Assembly (NCBI GenBank): GCA_041576815.1
Contig: JBFGKE010000014.1
Span: forward strand, 1 to 64,000
Reading direction: 5' to 3'
DNA from: SG8-38 sp041576815
Lineage (GTDB): Bacteria; Myxococcota_A; Polyangia; Polyangiales; Houyiibacteriaceae
Length of the DNA stretch: 64,000 nucleotides
Shown here: piece by piece, positions 25,999 through 34,371 of the stretch
How the letters are laid out: each line of letters opens with the position of its first letter
Position numbering within the stretch: position 1 is the first letter of the stretch
The notes under the pieces: model-generated
Seen by the model: the letters and a program-made list of their open reading frames with translations, nothing else
Databases searched by the model: none
Told to the model about the DNA's origin: nothing
Translations under genes and position numbers: made by a program

Positions 25999-27177
25999 TC
26001 AGTATCGGCGTCGCTTCGGAGGAACCGGCATGTCCCACGGCGTTCCCATCAAGGCGAGCTTGATGCGTTGAAGCCGACTCGGTTGGGGACGCTCCGGACG
26101 AAGGGGGAGCTCGTGCTCTTCGATCAGACCGGAGTCGAGACCCTCGATCAGCTCGAGCCTCCCGTACGGTCGCAGCAGCGCATTGACGGCTTCGCGATTG
26201 GGTGGTGCGAGGCCGCGATACGCGTCCTGGAGCACTTGAAGGCAAAACACCCGGTAGCGCACCACCCTGAGGTTTCGATACACCACCCCGTGCGCGCGAT
26301 GATCGAGCCGCTTTTCACCCGCGGCCCAGGCCCGTGCGTTCGCGATCAAGAACGGCCAGTAGGACTGTGCGATCTCGCGGAGGAAGTATGCCCAACCCGG
26401 CTGTGAGAAATCGCCGAGAGTCGGCTCCCGTCCAAGACGATGTGCACGCGCGTTCCATATGCGGCCCACCCACGCGAAGACTGCAGGGGCGCGCTCTTCC
26501 ATGATCCGGCTTGGCGTCGGGTCTTGCGCGTAGTGCCGAAACATCGGACCGAACAAACCGAAGTCTACGAGCGTTGGGTGGCTGCCTAGAAGGTAGGGTT
26601 GCTCCTCCAGCAAGACGCTCATGCTGTCGAGGAGATCGAGATAGCTCTGCGCGATGACGGGCTCGGTCTCGGCGCTGAGGCCGTCGCCCCGGAGATAAGT
26701 GGCGATCTGACGGCGTCCATAGTACCAACCCGCAAGCCAGTTCGGCGCGGGGAAATCGTCGAGCACCTCGTGGCCGATCCGGCGCATCAACAGCTTGCGC
26801 GACTCCTTCGGCTGCCAGCGCCAGTAGAGCGCCGCACGCCAGCACCACTCGTCGGCATAGTCCTCGACGAGCTTCGACATGAAACGAAGGACGGGGTCTC
26901 GTGGAATCACGGGCGGTTCGGGGTACCGCGAATCGAGCCACTCGATCATCGGCGTCGTATCTTTCAGCCATTGCCCGTTGGCGAGGCGAAGGACGGGTAC
27001 CTTCATGAGCCCGGTTGCGGGAAGGATTTCATCCCGCAGCACCTTCATGTCGACGACGCGCCGCTCGAACGGAATCTCCTTGTAGCGCAGATAGGCCTCC
27101 ATCTTGCCACTGAAGTACGACATGTCAGCGACGTAGGCGGTGATCGGCTCCCACTGCGGATGTCTCGTCTGCTGCAT
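25999..27177 (-). CDS. Glutathione S-transferase-like protein
   Basis: The product is 392 aa, much longer than a plain GST. Residues about 12-85 are a thioredoxin-like GST N-domain ('YFSGKMEAYLRYKEIPFERR', 'LMKVPVLRLANGQWLKDTTPMIEWLD'), with the cis-Pro in KVPVL. An all-helical C-domain follows to about 260 ('LLGSHPTLVDFGLFGPM'). A further ~130 residues (to PPKRRRY) have no clear family. The usual catalytic Ser/Cys position is occupied by YFSGK. It starts at ATG 27177 and heads the run with the AGPS-like and SDR genes. A structural or lipid-handling role is as likely as detoxification. Confidence 0.75.
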   Translation of the reverse strand: MQQTRHPQWEPITAYVADMSYFSGKMEAYLRYKEIPFERRVVDMKVLRDEILPATGLMKVPVLRLANGQWLKDTTPMIEWLDSRYPEPPVIPRDPVLRFMSKLVEDYADEWCWRAALYWRWQPKESRKLLMRRIGHEVLDDFPAPNWLAGWYYGRRQIATYLRGDGLSAETEPVIAQSYLDLLDSMSVLLEEQPYLLGSHPTLVDFGLFGPMFRHYAQDPTPSRIMEERAPAVFAWVGRIWNARAHRLGREPTLGDFSQPGWAYFLREIAQSYWPFLIANARAWAAGEKRLDHRAHGVVYRNLRVVRYRVFCLQVLQDAYRGLAPPNREAVNALLRPYGRLELIEGLDSGLIEEHELPLRPERPQPSRLQRIKLALMGTPWDMPVPPKRRRY

Positions 27178-27276
27178 CCCGCGTCTCCATTTTTCGAGCG
27201 CAAAGCTCGACGAATGACGATACCATGCCCGGCATCCGACAGAGGAGCTCGGAATCACGAGCGGAAGGAGTCTCGG

Positions 27277-28074
27277 ATGAGCGGCAATGAGGTGGCACTG
27301 ATCACCGGTGCATCGATGGGTATCGGCAAAGAGCTCGCGAAGATCTTCGCGTCCGAAGGGCACGACGTGGTTTTGGTGGCGAGGAGCGAGAACAAGCTCC
27401 AATCCCTGGCGCAAGAGCTCGAGGCGGCGCACGGCATCTCGGCTCACGTCGTTCCGGCCGATTTGACGGATCCAGCGGCGCCCGGGTCGATCTTCGGTTC
27501 GCTCGAGCAGAAACGAATCGAAGTCGACTATCTAGTCAACAACGCGGGGTTTGGGGCCAACGGGCCCTTCGCGGAGCTGCCGCTCGAGCCGCAGATGGAC
27601 ATGCTCCAGGTCAACATCGATGCGCTCGTCGCGCTCACGCACCTCGCGCTACGAGGCATGCTCGCGCGCGGAAAGGGGCGCATCTTGAACATCGCGTCGA
27701 CCGCCGCTTTTCAGGCAGGCCCTGACATGGCGGTCTATTACGCGACGAAAGGCTTCGTGCTGCTGTTCTCGGAAGGCATCGCAGAAGAGGTCAAAGGGTC
27801 CGGGGTGAGCGTCACGGCGCACTGTCCGGGCGCGACCGACACCGCCTTTTCGGGAAAGGCGGGCAACGACCAGAGCATCTTGTTCAAGCTCGGCGCTGCA
27901 TCGGCGGACAAGGTGGCGAGGCACGCCTACAAGTCCATGATGAAGGGCAAGGTCATCGCGATCGAGGGCTTCGTCAACTGGCTGGCGGCGTTTAGCGTGC
28001 GTTTCTCGCCGCGAGCGATGGTGAGAAAGCTCGCGCGTTGGCTCAACCGCAGTCCGGCTACGCGTACTTCTTGA
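27277..28074 (+). CDS. Short-chain dehydrogenase/reductase (DltE/YqjQ type)
   Basis: The product is 265 aa. It begins MSGNEVALITGASMGIGKEL after a GGAAGGAG ribosome site. TGASMGIG binds the nucleotide, followed by 'YLVNNAGFG', 'ILNIASTAAFQAG' and the YxxxK pair in 'AVYYATKGFVLLF'. The C-terminus 'VSVTAHCPGATDTAF' is typical of the subgroup that includes 3-oxoacyl- and 17-beta-HSD-like enzymes. The open frame continues far upstream, but that part is antisense to the GST-like gene and non-homologous. It is divergent from the GST-like gene (99-base gap) and converges with the acyl-CoA dehydrogenase by 17 bases. Substrate unknown. Confidence 0.9.
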   Translation: MSGNEVALITGASMGIGKELAKIFASEGHDVVLVARSENKLQSLAQELEAAHGISAHVVPADLTDPAAPGSIFGSLEQKRIEVDYLVNNAGFGANGPFAELPLEPQMDMLQVNIDALVALTHLALRGMLARGKGRILNIASTAAFQAGPDMAVYYATKGFVLLFSEGIAEEVKGSGVSVTAHCPGATDTAFSGKAGNDQSILFKLGAASADKVARHAYKSMMKGKVIAIEGFVNWLAAFSVRFSPRAMVRKLARWLNRSPATRTS

Positions 28075-29266
28075 GCTCGAGGCGTGCGACCATGCCGCGG
28101 TGCACCTCGTCGGGCCCATCGGCGATGCGGAGCGCGCGCGCCATGGCGAGCAGGCGGGTGAGCTCGGGATCGGACATGCCTTCGCCGCCGTGGATCTGAA
28201 TCGCCGCGTCGACGACCGACTGCAAGACGTTCGGGGCGACCACTTTGATTGCGGAGATGTCGACCAGCGCGCCGAAGGTGCCCATCGTGTCGAGCGCCCA
28301 CGCCGCCTTCATGGTCAAGAGCCGGGCCTGATCGATCGCCATGCGGGAGTTTGCGATGATGTCGCGATTGCCGCCGAGATTGGCAAGCGGCTTGCCAAAC
28401 GCCACGCGATGCACGGCCCGCTGGCAAAGCCGCTCGAGCGCACGCTCCGCCGCGCCGATCGCACGCATGCAGTGGTGGATGCGGCCCGGACCGAGGCGGC
28501 CCTGCGCGATCTCGAAGCCGCGCCCCGGCCCAGCGATGATGCTGTCGACCGGAAGACGCACGTCCTCGAACAAGACCTCGGCATGGCCGTGAGGCTCGTC
28601 GAGGTGGCCGAAGATCGGCAACATGCGCAGGATCTTCACGCCGGGAGCGTCAATCGGGACGAGCACCATCGAGTGCCGCTCGTGCCGGCCCGCGTTGGGG
28701 TCGGTCACGCCCATGAAAATCAGGAATGCGCATCTCGGATCGCCGACCCCGCTCGTCCACCACTTCTGCCCGTTGAGGACGACCTCGTCGCCGACGACCT
28801 CGCAGGTCGCCTGCATGTTGGTGGCGTCGCTCGATGCTACCGCCGGCTCCGTCATCGCAAACGCGGAGCGGATTTCGCCCTCGAGCAAGGGAGCGAGCCA
28901 TCGTTCCTTCTGTGCGACGGAGCCATACTTGACCAAGACTTCGGCATTGCCGGTGTCCGGTGCGCTGCAGTTGAAGACCTCCGGCGCCAAAAAGCTGCGC
29001 CCCGTGATCTCGGCGACGGGCGCGTAATCGCGGTTGTCGAGGCCGGCACCGAGCTCCGCGTCGGGCAAAAAGAGATTCCACAGCCCGAGCCCTTTTGCCT
29101 CGGCTTTGAGCTCCTCGACAATCGGGGGGATCTTCCAATCCCGCCAATCGTCGGTGCCAGCAAGCTGGTCGTAGTAGAGCTGTTCGCTGGGGAGGACCCG
29201 CTCTCGAACGAATCGCTCGGCTTGCGCGATCACGCCCTTCGCCTTTTCGGAGTGCTCGAAGTCCAT
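28058..29266 (-). CDS. Acyl-CoA dehydrogenase (ACAD10/11-like)
   Basis: The product is 402 aa, full length for the family. It starts MDFEHSEKAK. The first signature 'AFAMTEPAVASSDATNMQ', FAD-contacting 'KWWTSGVGDPRC', 'VAFGKPLANLGGNRD' and the C-terminal 'IQIHGGEGMSDPELTRLLAMAR' (in two parts) are all intact. It oxidises acyl-CoA to the 2-enoyl-CoA, passing electrons to ETF. This subgroup often handles long or hydroxylated chains. It is transcribed divergently from a second, larger acyl-CoA dehydrogenase with an 80-base gap. Confidence 0.93.
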   Translation of the reverse strand: MDFEHSEKAKGVIAQAERFVRERVLPSEQLYYDQLAGTDDWRDWKIPPIVEELKAEAKGLGLWNLFLPDAELGAGLDNRDYAPVAEITGRSFLAPEVFNCSAPDTGNAEVLVKYGSVAQKERWLAPLLEGEIRSAFAMTEPAVASSDATNMQATCEVVGDEVVLNGQKWWTSGVGDPRCAFLIFMGVTDPNAGRHERHSMVLVPIDAPGVKILRMLPIFGHLDEPHGHAEVLFEDVRLPVDSIIAGPGRGFEIAQGRLGPGRIHHCMRAIGAAERALERLCQRAVHRVAFGKPLANLGGNRDIIANSRMAIDQARLLTMKAAWALDTMGTFGALVDISAIKVVAPNVLQSVVDAAIQIHGGEGMSDPELTRLLAMARALRIADGPDEVHRGMVARLELKKYA

Positions 29267-29346
29267 CGTTGAAGTCTATTACCGCAAGCGCGGAAGGTTT
29301 TCACGCCTGAAGTCCGCAGTTCTAGTGCTAGGTTCCAGCAGCACCC

Positions 29347-31131
29347 ATGGTGAACCCGAAGAACCCTCTGATCGACGACGGCCTGGTCGATTTCCTGCTC
29401 TATTCGATCTTGGATGCCGAGTCGCTCTGCCAGCTCGACGCCTTTGGGCAGCATTCCAAGGAGACGTTCGACCTGTTCATCGACAGCGTTCGCCGATTCG
29501 CGCGTCAGGACTTGCTGCCCACCTACAAGGCGATGGATGAGCAGGCGCCGGTGTTTCGCGATGGGCGCATCCACACGCACCCTGCCCTCCCTGAGCTCTA
29601 CGAGCAGATGGTCGAGCTCGGTGTCCTGACCGCACCGCGGCCCGAGGCGGTCGGCGGTCAGCAAATGCCAATGCTCTTGCACACGATGGCAAGCGCATAC
29701 CTGATGGCGGCGAACCTCGGGGCCTACGGCTACATCGGTCTCACCGCCGGCGCCGCGCATTTGGTCGAGGCGTTTGGCTCGGACGAGGTCAAGGCGAGGT
29801 TCATGGAGCCGATGTACTCGGGACGTTGGACGGGAACGATGGCACTCACCGAGCCCCAGGCCGGCAGCAGCCTCGCCGACATCACGACGACCGCAAGGCC
29901 CACCGATGACGGCCACTATCTCATCAAGGGGAGCAAGATTTTCATCTCCGGCGCGGATCATCAGGTCACGGAGAACGTCGTCAATCTGACGCTCGCGAGG
30001 ATCGAGGGCGCACCCGACGGCACCAAAGGCATCTCGCTGTTCGCGATACCGAGGCTTCGCCACGACGGTGAGCGGCTGGTACCGAACGACGTGACGATCG
30101 CCGGGATGATTCACAAGATCGGATGGAAGGGGCTCCCGAGCCTCGCGCTCGAGTTCGGCGACCGAGGCGATTGCCGAGGCTGGCTGGTGGGCGAGCCCCA
30201 CCAGGGCCTTCGCTACATGTTCCAAATGATGAACGAGGCGCGCATCATGGTCGGCGTCAACGGTTTTGCGACGGCGTCGGCGGCGTATCACGAGGCGAGG
30301 CTGTACGCGCTCGAACGCAAGCAGGGGCGTGCCCTCGGCCAACGCGGCGGCGAGCCGGTGCCGATCATCGAGCACGCCGACGTTCGCCGCATGCTTCTCC
30401 GCCAAAAAGCAATCGTGGAGGGGAGCCTCGCCCTACTTGCAACCGTAGCCAAGTACGCGGACGTGTCCGAGCACGGCGAAAACGAGCAGAAGCGAGAGCG
30501 CGCAGGGCTGTTGCTCGACCTGCTCACGCCGGTCGCGAAGACGTTTCCCGCCGAGCGTGGCTTCGAGTCCAACACGCTCGCTCTTCAGATCCATGGAGGC
30601 TACGGCTACACGAGTGAGTACGTGCTGGAAGCGTACCTTCGCGACCAGAAGCTCAACTCGCTTCACGAGGGCACGAGCGGCATTCAAAGCCTCGATTTGC
30701 TGGGCCGCAAGGTCATGGCGAAGAGTGGCGCCCCCCTGCGAGCGCTCGCCGAAGAGATCCACGGAACCCTCACGCGGGCGCGGGAAGCCGGTTGCGATGA
30801 ACGGCTGTGCGCAACGCTCGAGGAGGCGCTCACGACGGTGGCCTCCACGACCGCCGAGCTGGGGCGGCGAGGCATGTCGGGAGACGCGGACGGGATGCTC
30901 GGACACAGCTGGGACTATCTCGACATGTTTGCGACGCTGGTAGTCGGGTGGCAGTGGCTCCAAATGGATGCTGGAGCGCGCACGACTCGGGTCGCCGAGG
31001 ACCGTAGGCTCGGCACCGAGGCGGCGGCGCGCTATTGGATTCTCACCGAGCTCCCCCGCATCGCAATCCTCGCCGAGCTGTGTAATGCGAACGAGGACTC
31101 GTACCTCGGCGCGCAGCCCAGCTGGTTCTAG
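29347..31131 (+). CDS. Acyl-CoA dehydrogenase, DmdC-like with C-terminal extension
   Basis: The product is 594 aa, matching the ~590-aa DmdC/AcdA class rather than the ~380-aa short class. Landmarks are 'GTMALTEPQAGSSLADITTT', 'IKGSKIFISGADHQ', 'GMIHKIGWKGLPSLALEF', 'ARIMVGVNGFATASAA' and 'QIHGGYGYTSEYVLEAY'. The carboxyl domain beyond residue ~460 is the extension typical of this class. It is likely an ETF-linked dehydrogenase of medium or thio-acyl-CoA. Whether it acts on 3-methylmercaptopropionyl-CoA cannot be told from sequence. It converges on the LytTR gene. Confidence 0.92.
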   Translation: MVNPKNPLIDDGLVDFLLYSILDAESLCQLDAFGQHSKETFDLFIDSVRRFARQDLLPTYKAMDEQAPVFRDGRIHTHPALPELYEQMVELGVLTAPRPEAVGGQQMPMLLHTMASAYLMAANLGAYGYIGLTAGAAHLVEAFGSDEVKARFMEPMYSGRWTGTMALTEPQAGSSLADITTTARPTDDGHYLIKGSKIFISGADHQVTENVVNLTLARIEGAPDGTKGISLFAIPRLRHDGERLVPNDVTIAGMIHKIGWKGLPSLALEFGDRGDCRGWLVGEPHQGLRYMFQMMNEARIMVGVNGFATASAAYHEARLYALERKQGRALGQRGGEPVPIIEHADVRRMLLRQKAIVEGSLALLATVAKYADVSEHGENEQKRERAGLLLDLLTPVAKTFPAERGFESNTLALQIHGGYGYTSEYVLEAYLRDQKLNSLHEGTSGIQSLDLLGRKVMAKSGAPLRALAEEIHGTLTRAREAGCDERLCATLEEALTTVASTTAELGRRGMSGDADGMLGHSWDYLDMFATLVVGWQWLQMDAGARTTRVAEDRRLGTEAAARYWILTELPRIAILAELCNANEDSYLGAQPSWF

Positions 31132-31144
31132 AGCGCCTCGGCGA

Positions 31145-31870
31145 TCATCGAACGAAGGGGATGCGAAGCCGCAGCAGGCGCATCCGATCTCGTGCAAGCG
31201 GCACGGTAGGGCTCTCGGGAAGATCCAGAGCGAGGCGAAATCGTCGCGCGCCAATGGGCTCGATTCGCCGGATTCGATCCAGCCGCACGATGCAGCCCCT
31301 GTGGGACTGGAAGAACACCAAATCGTCGAGTTGCTCCGCGAGGCTCGCGAGGGTCCAGTCGATCTCGAAGCGGTCGCTGGCGGTGACCGCCCACACGAGC
31401 TCTTCGCGCGCCTCGAAGTACACGATGTCGCGGAGGTCGACGACGACGTAGGCACCCCTCCTTCGAACGGCAAAGCCCTGCAGCTTTGAGGCCGAAGACG
31501 GGCACGCACGCACCTCTGCCACCCGCTCGAGCGTGCGTTGCAACCGCTCGAGCCTAACCGGCTTGAGCAAATAGTCGGTCACGCGCGCGTCAAAGCCGCG
31601 AATCGCGCCATCATCGTGTGCGGACACGATGACGACGTCGAGGTCGGGCTGCTGTTGACGAAGCGCCTCTGCCAGCACGAGTCCGTCCTGCCCGGGCATG
31701 CGCAGGTCGACGAACGCGACCTCCGGGCGAGTCTCTTCACAGAGCCGTTGGGCCTCCGAAGCAGACGGCGCCTCGCCAACGACTTCGACGCTTTGGCACT
31801 GGCCGAGCAGGAAAGCGAGCTCGTCGCGTGCTAGCGGCTCGTCGTCGACGATGATCGCACGAAGTGTCAC
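31145..31870 (-). CDS. LytTR response regulator, orphan
   Basis: The product is 241 aa from a GTG start. An N-terminal receiver domain (about 3-118) has the acidic pair DDE in 'AIIVDDEPLARDEL', the phospho-acceptor Asp in 'VAFVDLRMPGQDG' and the Lys in 'DYLLKPVRLERL'. The C-terminal LytTR DNA-binding domain shows 'IVYFEAREELVWAV', 'FFQSHRGCIVRLDRIRRIEP' and a basic end. No histidine kinase is nearby. Its GTG overlaps the TGA of fni by 4 bases, so it is made together with mvaS and fni. It is a strong candidate to control this isoprenoid/sterol locus; LytTR proteins bind paired direct repeats. Confidence 0.92.
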   Translation of the reverse strand: MTLRAIIVDDEPLARDELAFLLGQCQSVEVVGEAPSASEAQRLCEETRPEVAFVDLRMPGQDGLVLAEALRQQQPDLDVVIVSAHDDGAIRGFDARVTDYLLKPVRLERLQRTLERVAEVRACPSSASKLQGFAVRRRGAYVVVDLRDIVYFEAREELVWAVTASDRFEIDWTLASLAEQLDDLVFFQSHRGCIVRLDRIRRIEPIGARRFRLALDLPESPTVPLARDRMRLLRLRIPFVR

Positions 31871-32964
31871 GGGGTGTCCCCAGAGACCCTCAACCAGGCG
31901 TCGAGCTCGCCCGTCACCACGCGAGGCGCGCGGTGGAGCTCTGCGACCGTCCGCGCGCCCGTGAGCAGCATCACGGCGCGCAGCTCTCCAATCACTTCGT
32001 CGAGCCGCTCTCGGAGTCCTACTTCGCCGCCGTTCACGAACGCTTGCAAGACCGGTCTTGCGATCCCGCCTGCGTGGGCACCGAGCGCAATCGCGCGGGC
32101 GACATCGAGCCCCGAGCGAATACCGCCCGTTGCGACGACGGTCATCGAGGCACGCGCTGCATACCGCACCGAAGCGGCGGTTGGGATTCCCCAATCCCAG
32201 AGCTCGCGCCCCAAGCTCCGCCGGGATCCTTGGGCACGCAGCGTCTCGACACCGACCCACGAGGTCCCTCCCGAGCCCGACGTGTCGACGTAACGGATGC
32301 CCGCCGAGGCGAGCTTTTCGATCGTTTGCGGGCTCAGCCCATTGCCGGTTTCCTTGGCAATGACCGGGAATGGAAGCTCTTTGCAGAGCCGTTCGAGGGT
32401 CTTTACGCAGCCGCGGAAGTCGCGATCGCCCTCGGCTTGAATGAGCTCCATGGCAGGATTGAGATGTACGCAGAGTGCATCGGCGCCGACGTCTGCGACG
32501 AGACGTTCGAGGTCTTTGGTGGAGGTTTCGCGCGCTTGCACGACACCGATGTTGCCGAGGAGCAGCACGTCCGGCGCCCACTCGCGCACTCGATACGTCC
32601 ACCGAGTGCCGGCATCGCGTTGCATTGCGCGCTGACTTCCGAGACCGAAGCCGAGCCCTCGAGATTGCGCCGCAGTCGCGAGGGCGCGGTTGATCTCGGC
32701 TGCGCGTTCGTGTCCGCCGGTCATCGCAGCGATGATGAGCGGTGCCTGAAGCCGCCGACCGAGGAGGTCGATCGACAGGCTCACCTCGTCCGTCGCTAGC
32801 TCGGGAAGTGACTGATGGAGAAGGTGCACGCACTCGAGAAGGGTGCTTTTGGCGCGAAAGCCGACTTCGTCACCTGCACACAAATCGAGGTGGTCTGCTT
32901 TGCGGGCACCGATGTCCGCATTGCCTTCCGCAATGCTGGCCCGCTCAAGCCGTGGCGCGGGCAT
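31867..32964 (-). CDS. fni: Type II isopentenyl-diphosphate delta-isomerase
   Basis: The product is 365 aa, slightly above the usual ~340-350. It converts IPP to DMAPP with FMN and NADPH in the cytoplasm. Family marks are the N-terminal 'ARKADHLDLC', 'IIAAMTGGHERAAEIN', 'GLGFGLGSQRAM', 'ALCVHLNPAMELIQAEGDRDF', 'VIAKETGNGLS' and 'YVDTSGSGGTSWVGVE'. The 5' end overlaps mvaS by 20 bases, and the stop overlaps the LytTR start by 4 bases. It supplies the starter for the prenyl synthase of the divergent operon. Confidence 0.95.
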   Translation of the reverse strand: MPAPRLERASIAEGNADIGARKADHLDLCAGDEVGFRAKSTLLECVHLLHQSLPELATDEVSLSIDLLGRRLQAPLIIAAMTGGHERAAEINRALATAAQSRGLGFGLGSQRAMQRDAGTRWTYRVREWAPDVLLLGNIGVVQARETSTKDLERLVADVGADALCVHLNPAMELIQAEGDRDFRGCVKTLERLCKELPFPVIAKETGNGLSPQTIEKLASAGIRYVDTSGSGGTSWVGVETLRAQGSRRSLGRELWDWGIPTAASVRYAARASMTVVATGGIRSGLDVARAIALGAHAGGIARPVLQAFVNGGEVGLRERLDEVIGELRAVMLLTGARTVAELHRAPRVVTGELDAWLRVSGDTP

Positions 32965-34045
32965 GGCCTCGAAGCGTTTCGTACCGCCACATGTCGACCG
33001 GCTCCCGGCGCCTGACGTCCTCGTCGACGTCGGCGGCCCAACGACCTTCCACAGCTCTGGGGCCGGCCGAGAGCTCGAGCAGCTCCGACCCGTAGCCTGA
33101 CCCGTAAGAGAAAGCCGCGACGCGCGTACCTTCGCTCAAACCGGCCAGCGCATGCGCAACGGAGATCCAAAGGCTGGCGGTGTACGCATTGCCGCTCAGC
33201 CGGTTCCACTCGAGGGTGTCTTCGACCTTTTCTTGGTAGAACCGCTCCGCGTCGAGCGGCGACCACCCCGCACGTTCACCGAAGTGGAGAACCGCCTTCT
33301 TGACCATCTTGGGAAACGGGACGTGAAAGCAGATCCGACGGTACTCGGACAGCGCTGTCTTCGGATCGCGCTCACCGATGAGCTTGCCAAAGCACTCGCT
33401 GACGGCTTCGCGGTAGCAGTCGAGGCTCAACTGCCCGTCGACCGACGGAAACGCGTCGCCGACGGGTCGCCAGAAATCAAACGCGGGTTTGCTGAACGGA
33501 AACGAAGTCGGCGCGATCTCGGCTACCAACGGCTCGTCGACGATCATCGCAACGGCGCCCGCACCTTGGGTCGGCTCGCCCGGATCGCCGGGCGCGTAGA
33601 GCGCGACGTCCGAAGCGATCACGAGCGCGGCCTTTCCTGCACCTGCGCCGGACCATTTCCACTCGAGCGCTTGGCGTAACGCGAGCGTACCGCCGTAGCA
33701 GGCGTGTTTCACCTCGTACGAACGAATGGCGCCCGACAGGCCCAACTCCGCGGCGACCCATGCGCTCAGCGGACGGCTCATGTCCTTTGCGCTTTCGGTT
33801 CCGACCGCGATCAGACCGATGTCCACAGCCGACCCCTTCCAGCGCGAAAGCGCCCTTTTCGCGGCTCCAACGGCCAGTGTAACCGCGTCCTCGCCCGGCG
33901 GACAAAGCGCGATGTCTCGGCAGTCTAGCCCCTTCGTGAACTTGTCGGGGTCCACTCGTCGAAGCTCCGCGAGCTCGGTAACCGGCATGAAAAGCGGGGG
34001 TAGCTGAAGTCCGATCGATGCAATGCCTGCGCGCTTGTCGTTCAT
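32945..34045 (-). CDS. mvaS: Hydroxymethylglutaryl-CoA synthase
   Basis: The product is 366 aa. It condenses acetyl-CoA with acetoacetyl-CoA in the first committed mevalonate step. The catalytic residues are visible: Glu84 in 'VGTESAKD', Cys116 in 'VKHACYGGTLAL' and His241 in 'ICFHVPFPKMVKKA'; 'SYGSGYGSELLEL' closes the active site. Length and order match archaeal/bacterial MvaS. The start is ATG 34045, preceded by GGGAGG; the frame upstream is not conserved. It heads the minus-strand operon and is divergent from the sterol operon over about 330 bases. It belongs to the thiolase fold but is not a FabH. Confidence 0.94.
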   Translation of the reverse strand: MNDKRAGIASIGLQLPPLFMPVTELAELRRVDPDKFTKGLDCRDIALCPPGEDAVTLAVGAAKRALSRWKGSAVDIGLIAVGTESAKDMSRPLSAWVAAELGLSGAIRSYEVKHACYGGTLALRQALEWKWSGAGAGKAALVIASDVALYAPGDPGEPTQGAGAVAMIVDEPLVAEIAPTSFPFSKPAFDFWRPVGDAFPSVDGQLSLDCYREAVSECFGKLIGERDPKTALSEYRRICFHVPFPKMVKKAVLHFGERAGWSPLDAERFYQEKVEDTLEWNRLSGNAYTASLWISVAHALAGLSEGTRVAAFSYGSGYGSELLELSAGPRAVEGRWAADVDEDVRRREPVDMWRYETLRGHARATA

Positions 34046-34371
34046 TGATTTGCCTCCCGTATCGTGGTGACCACGCAAGTCTATGTACTGCCTCGCGTGA
34101 ACGATGAACGTAAAAAGATGTGACTCGTTCGTGAAGTTGGATCAGCGGTTCACACTGAACGTTGAACCGAGATCAACAGCGATCGATGTCGACTAAGCCA
34201 ACGCAAAGTAAAGTTGTGCACGTGTCGCCGTCGATCCAAGACGACACGCTGTAAAGATTCGGAACACGTCGAACCGTTCGTGTGCGGATTGGGACGATCG
34301 AACCAGCGCGACGATCCGCCGAGCCGATTGTTCTAGCGACCGCAGACCGGCGCTGGATACTGACATGCGAG
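34046..34371. promoter_or_regulatory. Divergent control region between mvaS and the sterol operon
   Basis: This ~326-base gap separates the start of mvaS from the chosen start of the squalene-monooxygenase-like gene. It contains several TGAAC/GTTCA half sites: a tandem near 34098-34110, a palindrome at 34148-34160 and a further GTTGAAC directly after it. It is relatively A+T-richer in parts (GTAAAAAGATG, CAAAGTAAAG), fitting promoters. I cannot fix sigma-factor hexamers. An operator for the LytTR protein or another regulator is plausible. Confidence 0.55.
34148..34160. promoter_or_regulatory. GTTCA-n3-TGAAC palindrome
   Basis: GTTCACACTGAAC is a perfect 5+3+5 palindrome, followed at once by GTTGAAC. 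A TGAAC tandem with similar half sites lies about 40 bases toward mvaS. The spacing and repetition in a divergent promoter suggest a dimer-binding operator; the protein is unknown. Confidence 0.4.

Noticed and set aside
28100..29272. 390-codon plus-strand frame over the acyl-CoA dehydrogenase
   Set aside because: Composition-driven shadow; the antisense ACAD has every family motif.
31871..32833. Upstream extension of the LytTR regulator frame through fni
   Set aside because: It is antiparallel to no homologue and reads through the fni gene in another frame; the receiver domain starts cleanly at GTG 31870.
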